Positions 24,574 to 38,351 of a stretch of DNA of 64,000 nt are shown piece after piece (the stretch's first letter is position 1; each line of letters opens with the position of its first letter). The stretch is from Ichthyophonus hoferi (lineage: Eukaryota > Opisthokonta > Ichthyosporea > Ichthyophonida > Ichthyophonidae): assembly GCA_002751075.1 (NCBI GenBank), contig NAOQ01000262.1, forward strand, positions 1 through 64,000. The letters are read 5' to 3'. The position numbers and the translations under genes were made by a program. Below the pieces are notes generated by a model. It had not been told where the DNA came from and did no database searches. It worked only from the letters and a program-made list of their open reading frames with translations.

Positions 24574-27500
24574 CTATCCTTCTCTTCCTTCAAAGCTATC
24601 CTTCCCATCCACTGTCTCGGCCAGATCGTGCTTGCCCTGTGATCTGTGGGATAGCTCCATCTTGTCCGCTGGTGGTTCCCCGTCACTCTCTGTATCATCT
24701 GAGTCCATTCCCAAGGCCTTCCTTGCCTTGTATTTACGATAGAGTCGCTCCTTTTCATCCAATCGTCGTTGTGCGCGTCTCTCTCGTTCCAACTGATAGC
24801 ACCTTGCCTTAGTCAGAATTATAGACAAAACTCCTTTAGCGAGTTATCTAAATCTTACATGTTATTTTTTTTTCTATCAATATGCTCTTATCTTTACTGA
24901 TCTCCTATGAATGTTTACTTTCCTTCTTCCTCCTTCACCTTACCTTGTCCTTTCTTTTACTACCTAAACTTTCTGCCATCTGAATTATACACTCATCGCT
25001 ACCTATTCTTGGTATGCCCTTTTTCTCATTTTCATTTTACTACAGGCAGCTGATCGGTAAAGAAAGCCAGTAATGTGTCATACACAGAAAAGCAAAACAC
25101 TACCCACCAACATACCCCATATCACCCTACTAAATGCCAGTGGTAGACTAGGGTAGTATCAGTAAGTAGCTGCAGAGTTACTTGGCTGGATCCATCCGGG
25201 TAAGAGGATTTCAACAACAAGAACTCCAAAAGACTACACACAAAACACAGCACATGCAATCAAATACACAATAATGATACCACCCTCCTCATATGTCTAC
25301 ACAGGAAGGGCAGAGGTAGCATAAAAAGGACATAGTTGATTGGATGTCAGTCATACCTGGGCTAAGCTCTTAGTTTTGAGTGGTCGGTCAGAATCGGAAC
25401 CCTCCCTGTAATAACCAATATGTTATATATACTATATACTATATATATACGTTATTGTCACAATCTCATCTTATCAGCCGCATACCTCAGCCCATCTTTA
25501 AGGGCATTGCAAAGGCTTGTAAAATTAAGAGAGGGAGGAGGCCGTAGAGTTACCTACCCGCTACTGTCCGAGTCTCTCTTAACCCCTTTGCTCACCAGTG
25601 GCTCGTTGTCACTATCGCTAGACAATGCCCCCACTGTGCTAATACGTTTAGATCTGGTTTCTCTCCGCAGATCACGCTTTGTCTGTTGTGAAACATCATA
25701 GTTGGTCCGTGGTAGATAGATGCATGCAATTCGGGATGACCAGCCAGTATAATCTATGTGAGTACAAACCAACTCCTAGTAGACAGTCAAATATCCTTAC
25801 GTTAACCTAGACTTGTACAAGTTTCTAACGTAATGGCTGGTGCACAGTGCTATAACTGTAATTATCACCATATTACTGGTACTGAATACTGTATGTCATG
25901 TCCATTGCTGCCTCGCTTTTGATTTCTCTCTCTCCTGACGCCAAATTCTTCAGCCACCCAATTGTAAAGTCTTATACTATCAGGCCCACTAGAAGCATCT
26001 ATATCTAGACAAGTAAAGTATCACTTCAAAATAAAAATCTTTTAAATGTTCCAATTGTCCCTATGCCTTTACCAATCTAGCTCTGTAAGATTATTATAGC
26101 TCATGGTGCTACCTCACCAGAGACTAGACCATACCACTTTCCATACTTTATACTAGGCGCTTGTGACTGTCTGCTACTTAAACATCACAAATCCGTCAGG
26201 AAAATCGTAGTACACCTTGTGAGAGAATAAATAAAGTAGGGCCCCTCTCCCGCAAGAGTGCCAAGTTAAATGCCTTCACTCTGTCCTTTTATAAATACAT
26301 CTTTATCCCCTAGGTGCTACATGTGTCTTATGTCCTGTGCTCTATAGCCTACTTTGCCTAAAGTAAACAACCACCATCTCACATGAGTACTACAGTTACC
26401 TGTTTGATTATCTGCCCTATTTTATGGAGGTTCATATGATTGGAAAGGTAAAGTGCTGTGAAATATTGTGTGGACGATAGACGAAAAAACCAAAGCATAC
26501 TAGGCTTGTAACTTTGAGTGAAGTCGTATATCATTATATACAAGCAGGCTTGCATTTATATTTGATTGGGGATCTACCGTTGTCTGCCTATCAAGAAACA
26601 GATCCATGCATGATCAAGCCAAGGTATTAGTGGGCTGATAAATACATAAAAAAAAAAAAGCATACCTGGCAATTTTTGCAGAACCATTTTTTTGGAGATT
26701 TAATAACGGATTCTGTAATTTCAGGCTTACAACATTTTTGATGAAAGCCCTAATGTATGTTTGTATGTACGTATATATAATGTGCATGCATTGAAGCAAG
26801 ATAAATTCAAAAGGAGAGAAAAAAATAGATAAACGAGTTAATGTTGTGTGCTTTTCAGGCAGGAGAAATGGATTGGGTTAGGTAGACGAGGTAAGAGAGC
26901 AGGAGAGGCCCCGGGGAAGAATACATACCATGACTTGTACCCTATGATAATGCTGTCATTTTAAAAGTGAAAAATGTAAGTTTGTAAAAAATTCAAAAGT
27001 TGATTGTAGGACAAACAGAAAAACAGAGGGTGCAATATATATATATAGAACCAAGCTAAAGCATATATGAGATCATACGGGGCGGGTAAAACGAGAAAGA
27101 AGAGAGGAATGTAGAGAAGCACGTTACAGATTATATAATACCACGGAGGGGAAGGGGTGCAGGACTAGTCACCAGAAAGCATTTTTCGCAGATGACAATG
27201 CAGTTCCCGTCGGCCGAGTGGTCTTCCTTGCACACGTGGCAGGCGTCATAGGGCTGTGGTCCATCGCTATCGCTCTAAGGGGATTGGTGGTTGGTATCTC
27301 TTTCCATCAGTCAAGCCCCTATTAGCTACAACTACACAACCTGGAAGGCAGTCTATGATAAGGACCAGCAGGGTGGCAGATAGTCCAGACCCTATGATCT
27401 ACTATGATCTAGATAGCCCCTACACATGGTGCTTAACATGTCAGATTTCACACCCCCGTTTTATGGAATGCTATGCAATAAATATCCTTCCAAGAGGTGA

Positions 27501-30377
27501 TTGGCCTTCTATGCTCCCTCTCCTTGCATTATCTGGCCCCTACGCCTGTTCCCCACCCATCCTCCTCCCTCCTTCTCCCTATGTTCCCTAAGGCCGCTGC
27601 ATTCATCTCTCCTAGTAATGCACACTATAGCCTCTACTGCTTACATCGTCCACGAGTTCCTTCTGCCCCGCCTCCTCCATCTCCTTCCTACCAGTTTCCT
27701 GTGGATTGGCCCACATCTCCCCTGTGGGCTCATCAGCATCTAGCTGCATGTTGTCATCCTCTTCCTCCCCTGACGTATCCTCCTCGTTGGAGTCCTCACT
27801 GTCGGTCTTAACAATCGAAGGCCTCTACAAGGTCATGGTGCAGAGAAAGGGAATAAAACAATGGGAATAGGAGAGATGATGGTCAGAGATGGAAATGAGA
27901 GCTATGGCGTGAAAACTGGCTAGAGAATCAAGGGTGGGCCAAGAGAAGAGAGAGAAAACATGCATATATGCGTAATAGTGTCGATGGCCATAGCAATGGC
28001 CAGAACAATGTAAGCATTGTGATTCACAGTGCCTATAATCAATGCATGTTGTCTATGGGGGTCGTGATGGTAATTGCGCCTAAACAGGTAGATGCAGAAA
28101 AGTCAAGTCATATTGTAATCTCCCACAAGGGACATCCATCTACCATCTTAACAGCTAAAGGAATATAAAGCATTAATATAATTGGTTAGTAGTACTACGT
28201 AATTTAGCAAGAGAAAACAAATAGTTGTTAAAAATACAATATCTACAGCTTGAAAAGGGTTTAACTAATCCGTCAATAGCATACATATATCAAGCCCTCT
28301 CATTGGACAGCAAAAACTAAATTTCATGAAGTGATTTAATCATAATTCCTTTATGTTTACATGATCAATTATGCTACTGGGATATGGCCTGAATATATAT
28401 TTTAAAATTTAACGGGAATAATTTGCAAATAAACACTACAGAGAAGGTAGCAAGCAGTATAGAATAAAGATAAAAATGGAGAGAGATGGAGGTAAAAAAG
28501 GAGGCCAGGATCCCGTTGTATCTGTATAGGCCTGAAAATGGTAAGGGGGGGAGGGAAGGAAGAGAGATCATAGGCTGGGAGGTGGACCCTACATGACTTG
28601 CCTTGCGTCGGAGTGGCCGAGTCTTGCCCTCCCTGGTCATACGGCCTGCGGGCACCACGGTGGAATGTGAGCCAGGTCGATCCTCTCTTTTTATTGGTCC
28701 CTCGCGAATTTTATCACCCGAATATGCGCCCCCTTTATTGCCACCAATCATAGTCCCTGGGGTGGCATTCCTACAACAGGGTGGGCGGTGTCAGTAGGCA
28801 AGGGGCAGACTAAGAGTCCAATAGATAGATTGGGATGGGTAGGGTAGGATCCGGTATTAAACGCTTGAAGAAGGGTAAAAAATTAGAAAAAGAGACTAGA
28901 CTATGGGCATGATGCAAGTGGCTAGTAGATACCTTAAGGGAAGAAGGAGGAAGAGATGATTGCTAGAAATGCAACCAGCATTATACGATATGCTTCCTAA
29001 GGTATTATATTATGAAATAGCATGAAAAGAACAGCTAGGCAATGAGTTGGTGGCAGCCTGTGTGCACATGTATGATTCTATATGTGTATGCGCACATGTA
29101 TATGTGTAAGAATATTAATAAGTATATATATATACTGCAGTGATTAGCCTACCTTGTACCATAACCTTTCCCTCCTGCCAGGGTAGCACTTCTGATTCCC
29201 AGTCCTGCAGCTGCAGCCACACTCCCTGGGCCAATCAGAGGCCCCGATCCCTCTCCTTTGGATACTCTGTCCAATCCTGAGCTACTACTAGACACCATGG
29301 CAGGAGAAAGGTTGGGACGGGCCATAGTAGTAGTTGAGAGGCTTAGATAAGGAGAGAGGGGGAGATTATTAGGCCAGGCTAGTCTATAGGAAAGGGCCAA
29401 GCCTGAAAAGCTATGCCATATAATGCAAAGAGGCTATACCACGCCATAATGATATTATCAATATTCCTCCTTTATGTGTCCCCTCGAACCCCCTCTCTGC
29501 TCCCAGGATGAAGGAAATGTCACTCACCATTCCTTCCTATCCACGGGACCTGGAGAATATGTCACACCAGCCAGACCAGGATGTGCTTGTTTCTTAGGGG
29601 CTCCAGGTGAGGAAGAGGCTCCCATCCCTCCCACTGTAGAACCTCGTCGTAGGTTGGCAGGTGACATCTTCAAACTGCTGGAACAAAGTCAAGACTTAAA
29701 TGTGTAGAATGATATACTATCAGGTAGGAATGCAGATGAATATTACAGGTGTTGTGCTGTGGTGTTTGATACACAGTGTAATAAATAAATATTCCAACAT
29801 ACAGATCACTGTCCAAAACTATGTTGCTGCCATTGGTATACTGTGTACCTATCCTCAATACACGCAAATTAATAGTTACACATCTGATGGTATAGAGGTA
29901 TATATTCGCCCGCATCCGTTCATGTGTTTGGCAGTATATGGGCAATGACAAAGGTGTGTGCCTCAGGCAGAATGAAAACCACAGAGGTGGTGAGGTATAA
30001 ATAAATAAATAAATTTGAAAATACAGAAAAAATGGAGTAGAGCTAGCTGATTATATATACCATGAGTTAAATATCAAAAGAGAGCAATTCTGAAAAGGAA
30101 AACACGGAGTTGGGGTTCAAAGTAATATAAAGTCTGCGAGAACTGCTAGAAAACAAAGAAAGCATGCTCTCAATTCTTGGAAGTTAGGAGGATAATGAAT
30201 TGCTTGAGAAAAGAGATATGAACCATAAACATGCTTTCTTTTTAAAATAAAGACCTACCCCTGCTTATTGGCAGACTGTTTAACCTGGGCCAACATCCTC
30301 TCTAACTCTTGGGTGGTCTCCTCCGTCCCAAAAAGCAGTTTGAGACCCTTGGTCATATGGTCCAAAACAGTTGTCAT
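24574..30377 (-). CDS. INTS12-like: Integrator complex subunit 12-like PHD-finger protein
   Basis: Ten minus-strand exons, all in phase: 30377-30259, 29677-29528, 29341-29153, 28770-28602, 27824-27645, 27274-27173, 26749-26666, 25682-25558, 25405-25357 and 24792-24574. This gives about 461 residues, close to the 462 of human INTS12. The N-terminus (MTTVLDHMTKGLKLLF...) is a short helical segment, placed like the INTS12 segment that binds INTS1. A disordered acidic/basic linker follows. The PHD finger (about 280-331) is C4HC3: CHVC, x13, CEKC, x4, H-x2-C, then WFCKNC. The stretch FHQKCCKPEIT next to WFCKNC is close to the INTS12 pattern YHxxCHKPxVT...WYCxxC. The C-terminus has a charged helix (LERERRAQRRLDEKERLY). 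INTS12 is a scaffold subunit of Integrator, which attenuates transcription and cleaves nascent RNA. Alternative: another PHD protein with a similar finger. Confidence 0.75.
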
Positions 30378-33300
30378 CTTGGGCCTGTCAGTGCTTATAT
30401 ATTGGAAATGTATCCCACTAACTATAAAAAACCATCACCTTCTCTCTTTTCCCATAACCGGTGTATAACACGAGCGCGCAGGTAATAAATACTACGCTGT
30501 CAGTCTAGATACATAAAAGTATTTTCCCGGCCCACGGAATTTAGTAAGTTTGATTAATCATTTTGATTGGTAGTTTATTAGCCAATAATTCGGCATAGTA
30601 GTTTAATCTCCAATTTATCGCTCACCCAATTGGCTCCCCCTAAGGCAGACCAATTTATATGTTATTGTGAAATGTAGTGAACTTATCTGCACTAAATGTC
30701 TCGGTAGGTGTTGGCCGTATATAGGATATAGGTGTTGTGGGTCTGTAGTGGGTTTGCATTGAAAATATTTGAAAACTTCCCTCAAGCTTGACCTGGAGCT
30801 TCATGATTGAATCTGAGAATCTAATTACTCTTTCATTGCTTCATTAGCTAGATAGCCTCATGCTTAAAATAAAGAACAAATATGTCTTCATATAAAGTAC
30901 TTTTACTAATTATTCTGTATGTAGTAATAAAATACATTTTTCTTTGGTGTGGTGGTAGCATTCTTAATTTTAATTTATTTTTTTTAAAATATATTTTTTT
31001 ACTTTCTCTATTATTATTTTTTGTTAATTTAGTCTGCGCAAAATGTGGTGTGTTTTGTGAAAATATGGTTTTCAACTACTTACTTTTATAGTCCCAAGAT
31101 GCTTCGTTGGAATAATGTATATTGAGGTTCCATATTAAGAATTACACAAGTACTTGTCATTCCAATGTTTCAAGAATATTTTCAATTATTAAAAGATATG
31201 TCTCGCTACATAACAATTACTCTGTATATTATTAATTTCAATCCACTCAAATTTAAAACATCAACTTGGCCAGGGATAAGTAAACCCTATAAAGACAACA
31301 TCATTATGTGAAAATCCAAAACAAATGCCAGTTGTATATTCTAAATAACTAACATAATGAGTCAAAAAAAAAATTGGAGCTCGAGATATTTTGATCGTGG
31401 GTCCCTTCAATGGATTGCATGTCACGTTGTAACTTTCAGCTTATCTGATTTGGTTCTTCCTCAAATAGATCGGGGTATAGATTGGCTGATTTCTATGTTA
31501 AAGGTAGCGCTACCCAGTGTTCAGTTGATAAAGATAAGTACAATTATTGTATTCTATCTTCTTTTTAATTTTTAGAAACCTTTTGCCCTTCATTATCCCT
31601 AGACGTGAGTTTCTATGCACACCTGGTCCTTTGGAAAATATATCACAGTTGGTGTTCTCAAAGACTGATTCTGTATCAAACTCAATTGATATGTGCTGGT
31701 CCTCAGCAGCAGGGGTGTGACTGCTGCTTAACACTATATTGACAGAATTTCTATACTCCTTGGATGTCGCAACTAATTTTAGCTTAAGACCAATCAATAC
31801 CTTTGAAGTTCTATAATAACCCTGCTCCTGTTTTTTTGCCTAAAACAATCTACAATCAAATTTTCTTAGAAGCGTTTTAACTACCCAGTTTTATCCTCTT
31901 ACTCGCAGTCTCTTGATAATTGATTCCCGTTTACTAAAACTCATAATCTAATTAGTAGTTACTTTATTATTTTTTATTAAAAAATAAAAAATTCGATCAG
32001 ACTACATGGCCGTGCCTTAGTTATATAAATTAAGGGTAGATTAATATCGGTCAGGCCGGTCTGCCTAACTAAGACGTCGTTCATCAATGACTCCATCACA
32101 AGTGAAACATGTGGCTAACTGTTCGGTATAAACAGTGGATTAATGTATCTTTTACCTAATCCTAAAATCTCTTAAACTTCCTAATTCAATTAAGATTGCT
32201 GAACTTGCTATTAGATCCCCATACAGGCCCTAATCTTAAACTAGGAATATTCTCAGACCTACATTACCCAGATATGATTTTCTTCAAAACTCTTTGCCCG
32301 ATCTATTTATTAAATAGCATTTTCCATATTTCAGGAACATTTGTCAATAAGCAGAGCTAGTTTTCATAAAATAATTGATAAGGGTTTAAAGTTATTATTT
32401 GTCTAAAGTACTTCTTAAATTACTCCTTAAACATAGACGAGCTAAAATCTTCTTAGATATGAAAGCAGACCTATATTGAAAGGAAAATTACCGTATAGCA
32501 CATCCATGCATAACACCAACGAAATTACCCAAGACTTACTAATTGTCAATCTAACTGCTGTTTAAAAAACGTAGTCTATACTACTAGCTACTTATCACGA
32601 GATAATATTATTGACACTGCGTTGGCATTCCAACCATTGGTTACCTTGTTGCAGGAATACATAATAACAAGATTTATAAGCCATAATATACACAGTAAAC
32701 GGGTGTCTAAAGACAAATATTCAAGACAAAGCGTCACTATTCTGACCATATAGACAAGGATTAGGGCCCGCATACTTGGAACCAGTTAGACATCATAATA
32801 ATTGGTAATCCAATCATATAAAAATATAACCAATTAATTACAAATTGGCTATTATTAACCGGAGCAATCTAGATCGATTCCTCACACTATGCTAGAATAA
32901 CTCTGTATATTGTAATGGGTAATTGTCTTACACTCCTTTGAGAAACTTTCCCAATGGTTCCAGTACGTAGATGGTAATCACAAGTATAAGACTACATATA
33001 TATATATATATAGGTATGCTCCCCTAACACTCCACAACAATGGCACAATAAACATTAATGACTACATCATCCATGCTTATATTTCCATAGACATAATAAA
33101 CAAGCCAAGACTGGTAGTCACATGAGACGACGTCAGAAGCCAGCTGTAAATATACCACTCTTTATTGTTAGCACCAGAATACAAAGCTATCATCAAATGA
33201 AATAGTAGTTTTCTATGTTGTCAGGCTTAAATAGCTAGTTATTTGTCATTACTCACATTACAAATTCCAGATCACTTGAAAACTTAAAATAGACTTGCTT

Positions 33301-33853
33301 GCAATTTGCTCCTTTACACCCAGGAGGTTTGTTGGTTTTGCACCGCTATCGAAACACAAAATACAAAAGTAGATCAGGACACTACCGCACCATGAGAATA
33401 TATATAAAGGCCTATATAGTAATAGTAGTGATGATAAAATATGTCGTGTGCGACTAAATTAATTAAGAAAACCGATGTCTTTATATACAGCATATCAAAT
33501 AGCATATGCAAATAGTCCTTATAAGCAGTTTAAGACCAAAGTATACCTACAAGAAAAGAGTTATGTTATGAGACTACAGACGCATTCAGGATTAGATAAT
33601 GCGCCATTTGAAGTAGATGGTATAAATAGGTGGCCATCTTATTTTACATTTCAGTCGCAAACTTATCATTCACGTTATTCAGGACCCACACGTCCACTCA
33701 AACAGACAGGGCAAATGGCGACACACGAGGTGCAACAGTAACCAAGTGTCATGCCAACATATGTTCAACGGGGATAGAATACACTACATTACTGGCCTAT
33801 ATACAGCCAAATACGACAGATATCCATGGGAGAAAAGGATGCACTCATACATT
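30378..33853. other. Intergenic region, AT-rich
   Basis: This lies between the start of the INTS12-like gene and the stop of CNOT9, both on the minus strand. It includes poly-T/A tracts near 30970-31020 and 31970-31990. A (TA)n run lies at about 32996-33012. The open frames in it (30848-31091, 31510-31797, 33475-33741) have no family similarity. I see no gene. Confidence 0.55.
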
Positions 33854-36800
33854 CTACTGGGGAAGCATCGCATCACTGAGATTTCCCAGCAGTTGGTGCA
33901 GCCACTTGGTAGTCACCTGGTCTTCCTGCAGGGGTACGTTGATTGTTAGTCATACATATACAGGCGAGTATATATTTATGTACATGTACATTTTGGGGGA
34001 TGATCGCATTCGCTCCCTTGGATCTACATCCTCTCCACTTATTACTATACACATATTATAGAGAAGTACACTACCAAATACTATACACCACTACCACCGC
34101 ACTCGTCTACAATCCTAAGTCTTCCTCCTAGAGTGCAGATACATAAAACTAACCTTGAGGCAGGCCATGAAGGTGGAGTCTCGTAGAGGCTCGGGAAGGC
34201 ATTGCCTAAGGGCCTCTCTAGCCCTGGTTACCCCCCATAAATCAGTCAGTGTGTGAAGAGAGCTAGAGGAGAATAAAAGCTACAACAGAAAGCACCCAAT
34301 CAAGATTTGTCCAATTATTTACAGAGTAAATCCATTCAGTCAATTTAATTTTCATTCTGGCAACAGTAAGATAAAAAGGATTGGGTTAAAGGGCCCACTG
34401 GGAGAGTGAAGAAAGAGGGTTATTTCTATAATAGACATTGACAAATAGATCACACTACGAGGGGAACCATTGCATATGGGAGGGTGGAAAAAGGGGGAAG
34501 AAGCAGGTTAGAGGTTAGACGTGGCAGTACCTTGGATTGTCTGATAGGCGCAAATAACAGCGCACTACATGCTTCAATAATCTGGGTGATTGATGATCCA
34601 CTAATGTCTGCCAATCACACGTTATGATTAGTGTTTTCCCTAGTGTACTAGCTTTCCGTCTGCCTTGATAAGTACATATGGATAAACCAATATGATGCTA
34701 CCCAAGTACATAATAGAAAGAACCATGTGTTGCACCACATCTACACATCCTTCTCTACAACTACCAATGCCACACGTGTACCCTAAGTCACATCTAGCCC
34801 TCGGCTATAATCTGACTCCAGTACATTACATATCTTAACCATGTATGTGAAACAAACCTGGTTACATATGCCCATATGAAAACCTAACTCATGGCATACC
34901 TGTAACTGTACTTTAACACGATACAGAGAATAGAGATAAGGCTTATAAACACAGAGAAAAATGCCCGATAGCCTTTAGAATCACACCCAGCCATACTGCC
35001 TGTATAGCTGTATGTAGAGGTGGGGAAAGGATAATAAAGGTACAGGTCATTGTGCACCCACCTGCACCATGTTGCCCAGTACAGTCGCTACGGCAAAGAA
35101 GCGTTCATAGGTCTGACAGATATATTGCAATCCGAGCTCGTCCAATAGGATCTTCTGCACAATAAACGTCGCAACCTGAATGGGAACATTAAGCATGACC
35201 CAATACCTATCAGTCATAGAATGACGTAGTTCAGCTAGATTGTATCTCAAGCTCCTTTACTAATATGACTATGGTTCATAGATGATGTGTGTTATTCTAA
35301 GGTAAGCAAAGGGATCGAAAGAAGGAAGGAAAAACGTGATACAAGAGATAACTGCATGGCAATAAATGTACCACTGTCTGGTAGCTGCTATGAAAACAGA
35401 TAATTATTTAAACATAATACAAGGCTTTATATTCGAGCAAGTAGGTACATATGTACTTCTCTAAGGTAAGGCTATATGGCTGGACAGGAGAGAAACACAG
35501 AGAAAGAAATACGAAATAAGCTCACATCTATGGCTAATAACTAGAACTATGCAGTCGTCCCTTATAGAGTAACCCGCCCACATACATGCACCATAGTAAG
35601 ATCGCCTTTACCCCTAACCCCCTTCATATATAGCCTTGCGGCCTCCTCCCTTCCGCTCTAAAGCAGTCATATACTTACCGTCTTTGATAATTCGTTGCCT
35701 GTCTCCATGATACGGAGACTAAGAGGGATGATCTCGGTAGATAGCAGAAAGTTAATCACCTCGGAATCATCCGTCTGTATGGCCCCAAGAGGTGGAATTG
35801 AGAATTAGCCATGGCTTCTCATTGGGTTTTTATCATACTACATCTACGTAATTAGCCACACACATCATTCCACTCGTGGTAAGAATATGCGTAAAGGCGC
35901 ACTCCTATATGTAGATGTGGCAATCAATATATACCAAATGAAAATAGGTGGTAGCTACCTTTACTAGGGCACCAATGACACCCAAACTGGTGAGACGGAG
36001 ATATTCAAAGGGCCGTGTCTTGCTAACCGTGTTCAAAAAGGGGTACAGAAGGAAAGGGATGTGGGCTGTGGAGGTATGGTACGGCCAAAAGATACTGTTA
36101 GTATAATATTTCATGCTGGCCAACGTGTATGCACTCATTAAAGCATGTTATATGAAACCCTGCCATCTCCTTGCTTTATTCATATTATTGGTACATCCAA
36201 ACACAACCGAAAAATTCTGAAGAGGTTGATTATGTAGTGTATTTTAAAATAAAGTCCCCAATCCATTGGAATCTTTTAGAATAAAGACTGGGATGATTCG
36301 CTGTATTAAAAGAATAGGATTCAATTAAAACTCGTTTGGAAATGATTTTGAAATGGGCCATAGAAGTCAATTTGATAAATGGCTTCATAGGCCCACATAC
36401 ATGAAGACATCGTGCTTAACAGCCATATCTTATAAGCACAACAAGAATCAGTAAAGGGGGTAGATGGAATAGCAGATAGACTTGTAGATAGGGGAGAATA
36501 GAGACGCATACAGATAGAAGTAGTAGGCAGGTAAAAACATATATATATGCACATGGCTCCACCTTCTAACGAAGGAAGGGGCCATGAGCTATGGAGGAGT
36601 AGGGCTCACCTTTCAAAAATAAAGTGCGCGTTTCAGTGTGGGATGCCACACATTGCAGCAATGCCAGGGCATTGCACACCCGATTAGAGGCATGAGCATT
36701 GAGCGTGGGAGGGGAGAGGAGAGGATAAATAGTAACAATCTCTTGAACCAATACAGCCATAGTACCTGTGGGGTGGGTGGATAGGTAAGAAAAGAAAGAG

Positions 36801-38351
36801 AGTAAGGATGGAGGGAAGCGAGGAAGGGCAAGAAGAGGAGGTGTGAACAGGAGAGGGGTAGTATATATCTTATATATAGGCATATGCTGGGAAGAGATGG
36901 CAGGCGAATAAGACAAATAGCAAGGGTCTGGTACCAAAGGAATGCCACAAAATGGGAGCTAGATCGGGAACTTCTTCACGCTTTTTACTAAGTTCATAGA
37001 GGGCATTCTCCCTTAAGTCTCTGCTGACCAGGTCAAGCACCAGCTGATTGGCCAAGGTGACATGGTCAGTGCCGCACCATACACCATATCACACAGGGGT
37101 GATGAGTGTACGGTTATAGGGGTATTGTGTTGCAATGGGTGTATATATGTGTACATTACTCATCGTGTCTAAATGATATACAAGTGAAAACACAAAGTAG
37201 GAGCTGTCAATGTACATGTGTTAATAGTGACAAATATTAGTGCGGGGCTCTACTGTATTCATGGTTGCAAAGAGCTCTAGCCTCTATATGGTATACATGT
37301 ATGCCCGTATGGCTAGATGGTGAGCACAGATTATGTCTGCTACTGCTAATCCCTTACAGCAGTCCTTCCCTATGGCTCTTTAGACCTAGCCTGTCCTTCT
37401 ATCTCAACATACAGACCAACCTCCAACTCTTCCTATATCCCCTCGCTCTCAACTATATAGATATGCCACTCTGTATAGAATATATCTCTACACTCACCTG
37501 CACTGTTTTGTCGCGGTCCCCCGAGCGATCAGCACCCAAAAGACCAGTCATTCCTGTCAGTCCCATAGGGCCTGATTGGGGAAGTGGTGAGGCACTAGAT
37601 GGAATTGCAGGGCCAAGAGGTGGGCCTTGTCGTGCCTGGGGTTGAAAGCGTGGCTGTATGTGTGTATGTAGGTATGTAGGCGGGTGTGAATTTTAAGTGT
37701 ATGGGGGTTTATCTAAGTGTAAGTATATCGTATGGATTAAACCAAGGTACAGCTAAACAGAAAGTTGTACAGAGAAGAATCTACAGTCAAAAAGACCTGG
37801 GTAATAGACACCCATCAACAAGAACGGAAAAAAGAAATAGTAAAAGGCGTGTCATATACTTCCTTTGAAATGCTTCTTTCTCTCTTCTGCTTTCTCTCTG
37901 TATCACGTCCTTCTTGAATTTATTTTTACCTTATCATCCTTATTCCCTAGACCCTAGCTCCTTCTCCATTTATCTATTTATTTCTATATAAGTTTCTCAA
38001 TTTAAAAGTCTCTACTTAACCTCACTAAAACAATTTCTCTCGCTCATCCTAACTCTTGATCTCTTCTTTTTTCTCTAGACCCTCTTCTTCCCTTTAAGTC
38101 TCTCTATACAACTATTTCTTTTTGTTTTGCATGTTTCATTATTAAGCACAAGTAAGCAACTGGGCACGAGCCCCTTCCCTAATACTATTCAGTAAATATG
38201 TACTTAACAGCCACTATTCGCTTGTGTACAACACGGTAGAAAAATAACATAAAATAAAGCTAACAATTATTAAACATATTAATATATTGCAATCATAGAA
38301 GATAGGCTATGGTTATGCACAGAAAAGAGGACCACTTACTTGCATCATCAT
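33854..38351 (-). CDS. CNOT9: CCR4-NOT transcription complex subunit 9 (RCD1)
   Basis: Ten minus-strand exons, all in phase: 38351-38340 (12 nt, Met-Met-Met-Gln), 37653-37498, 37043-36935, 36765-36610, 36065-35959, 35774-35679, 35175-35062, 34607-34531, 34223-34154 and 33925-33854. This gives about 322 residues; human CNOT9 has 299. The protein is almost entirely the RCD1 armadillo fold, and many blocks match the family: [93 protein letters not shown] and [13 protein letters not shown]. It has a Pro/Gln/Gly-rich N-terminal extension in exon 2. CNOT9 bridges CNOT1 with tryptophan-containing partners such as GW182-type proteins and recruits the deadenylase to mRNAs; this is family knowledge. 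The tiny first exon is chosen because it joins in frame and no other ATG precedes exon 2 in phase. Confidence 0.95.

Noticed and set aside
26930-26946. 13-nt micro-exon in the PHD finger of the INTS12-like gene
   Set aside because: Direct joining of 27173 to 26749 gives the full C4HC3 spacing; the micro-exon would disturb it.
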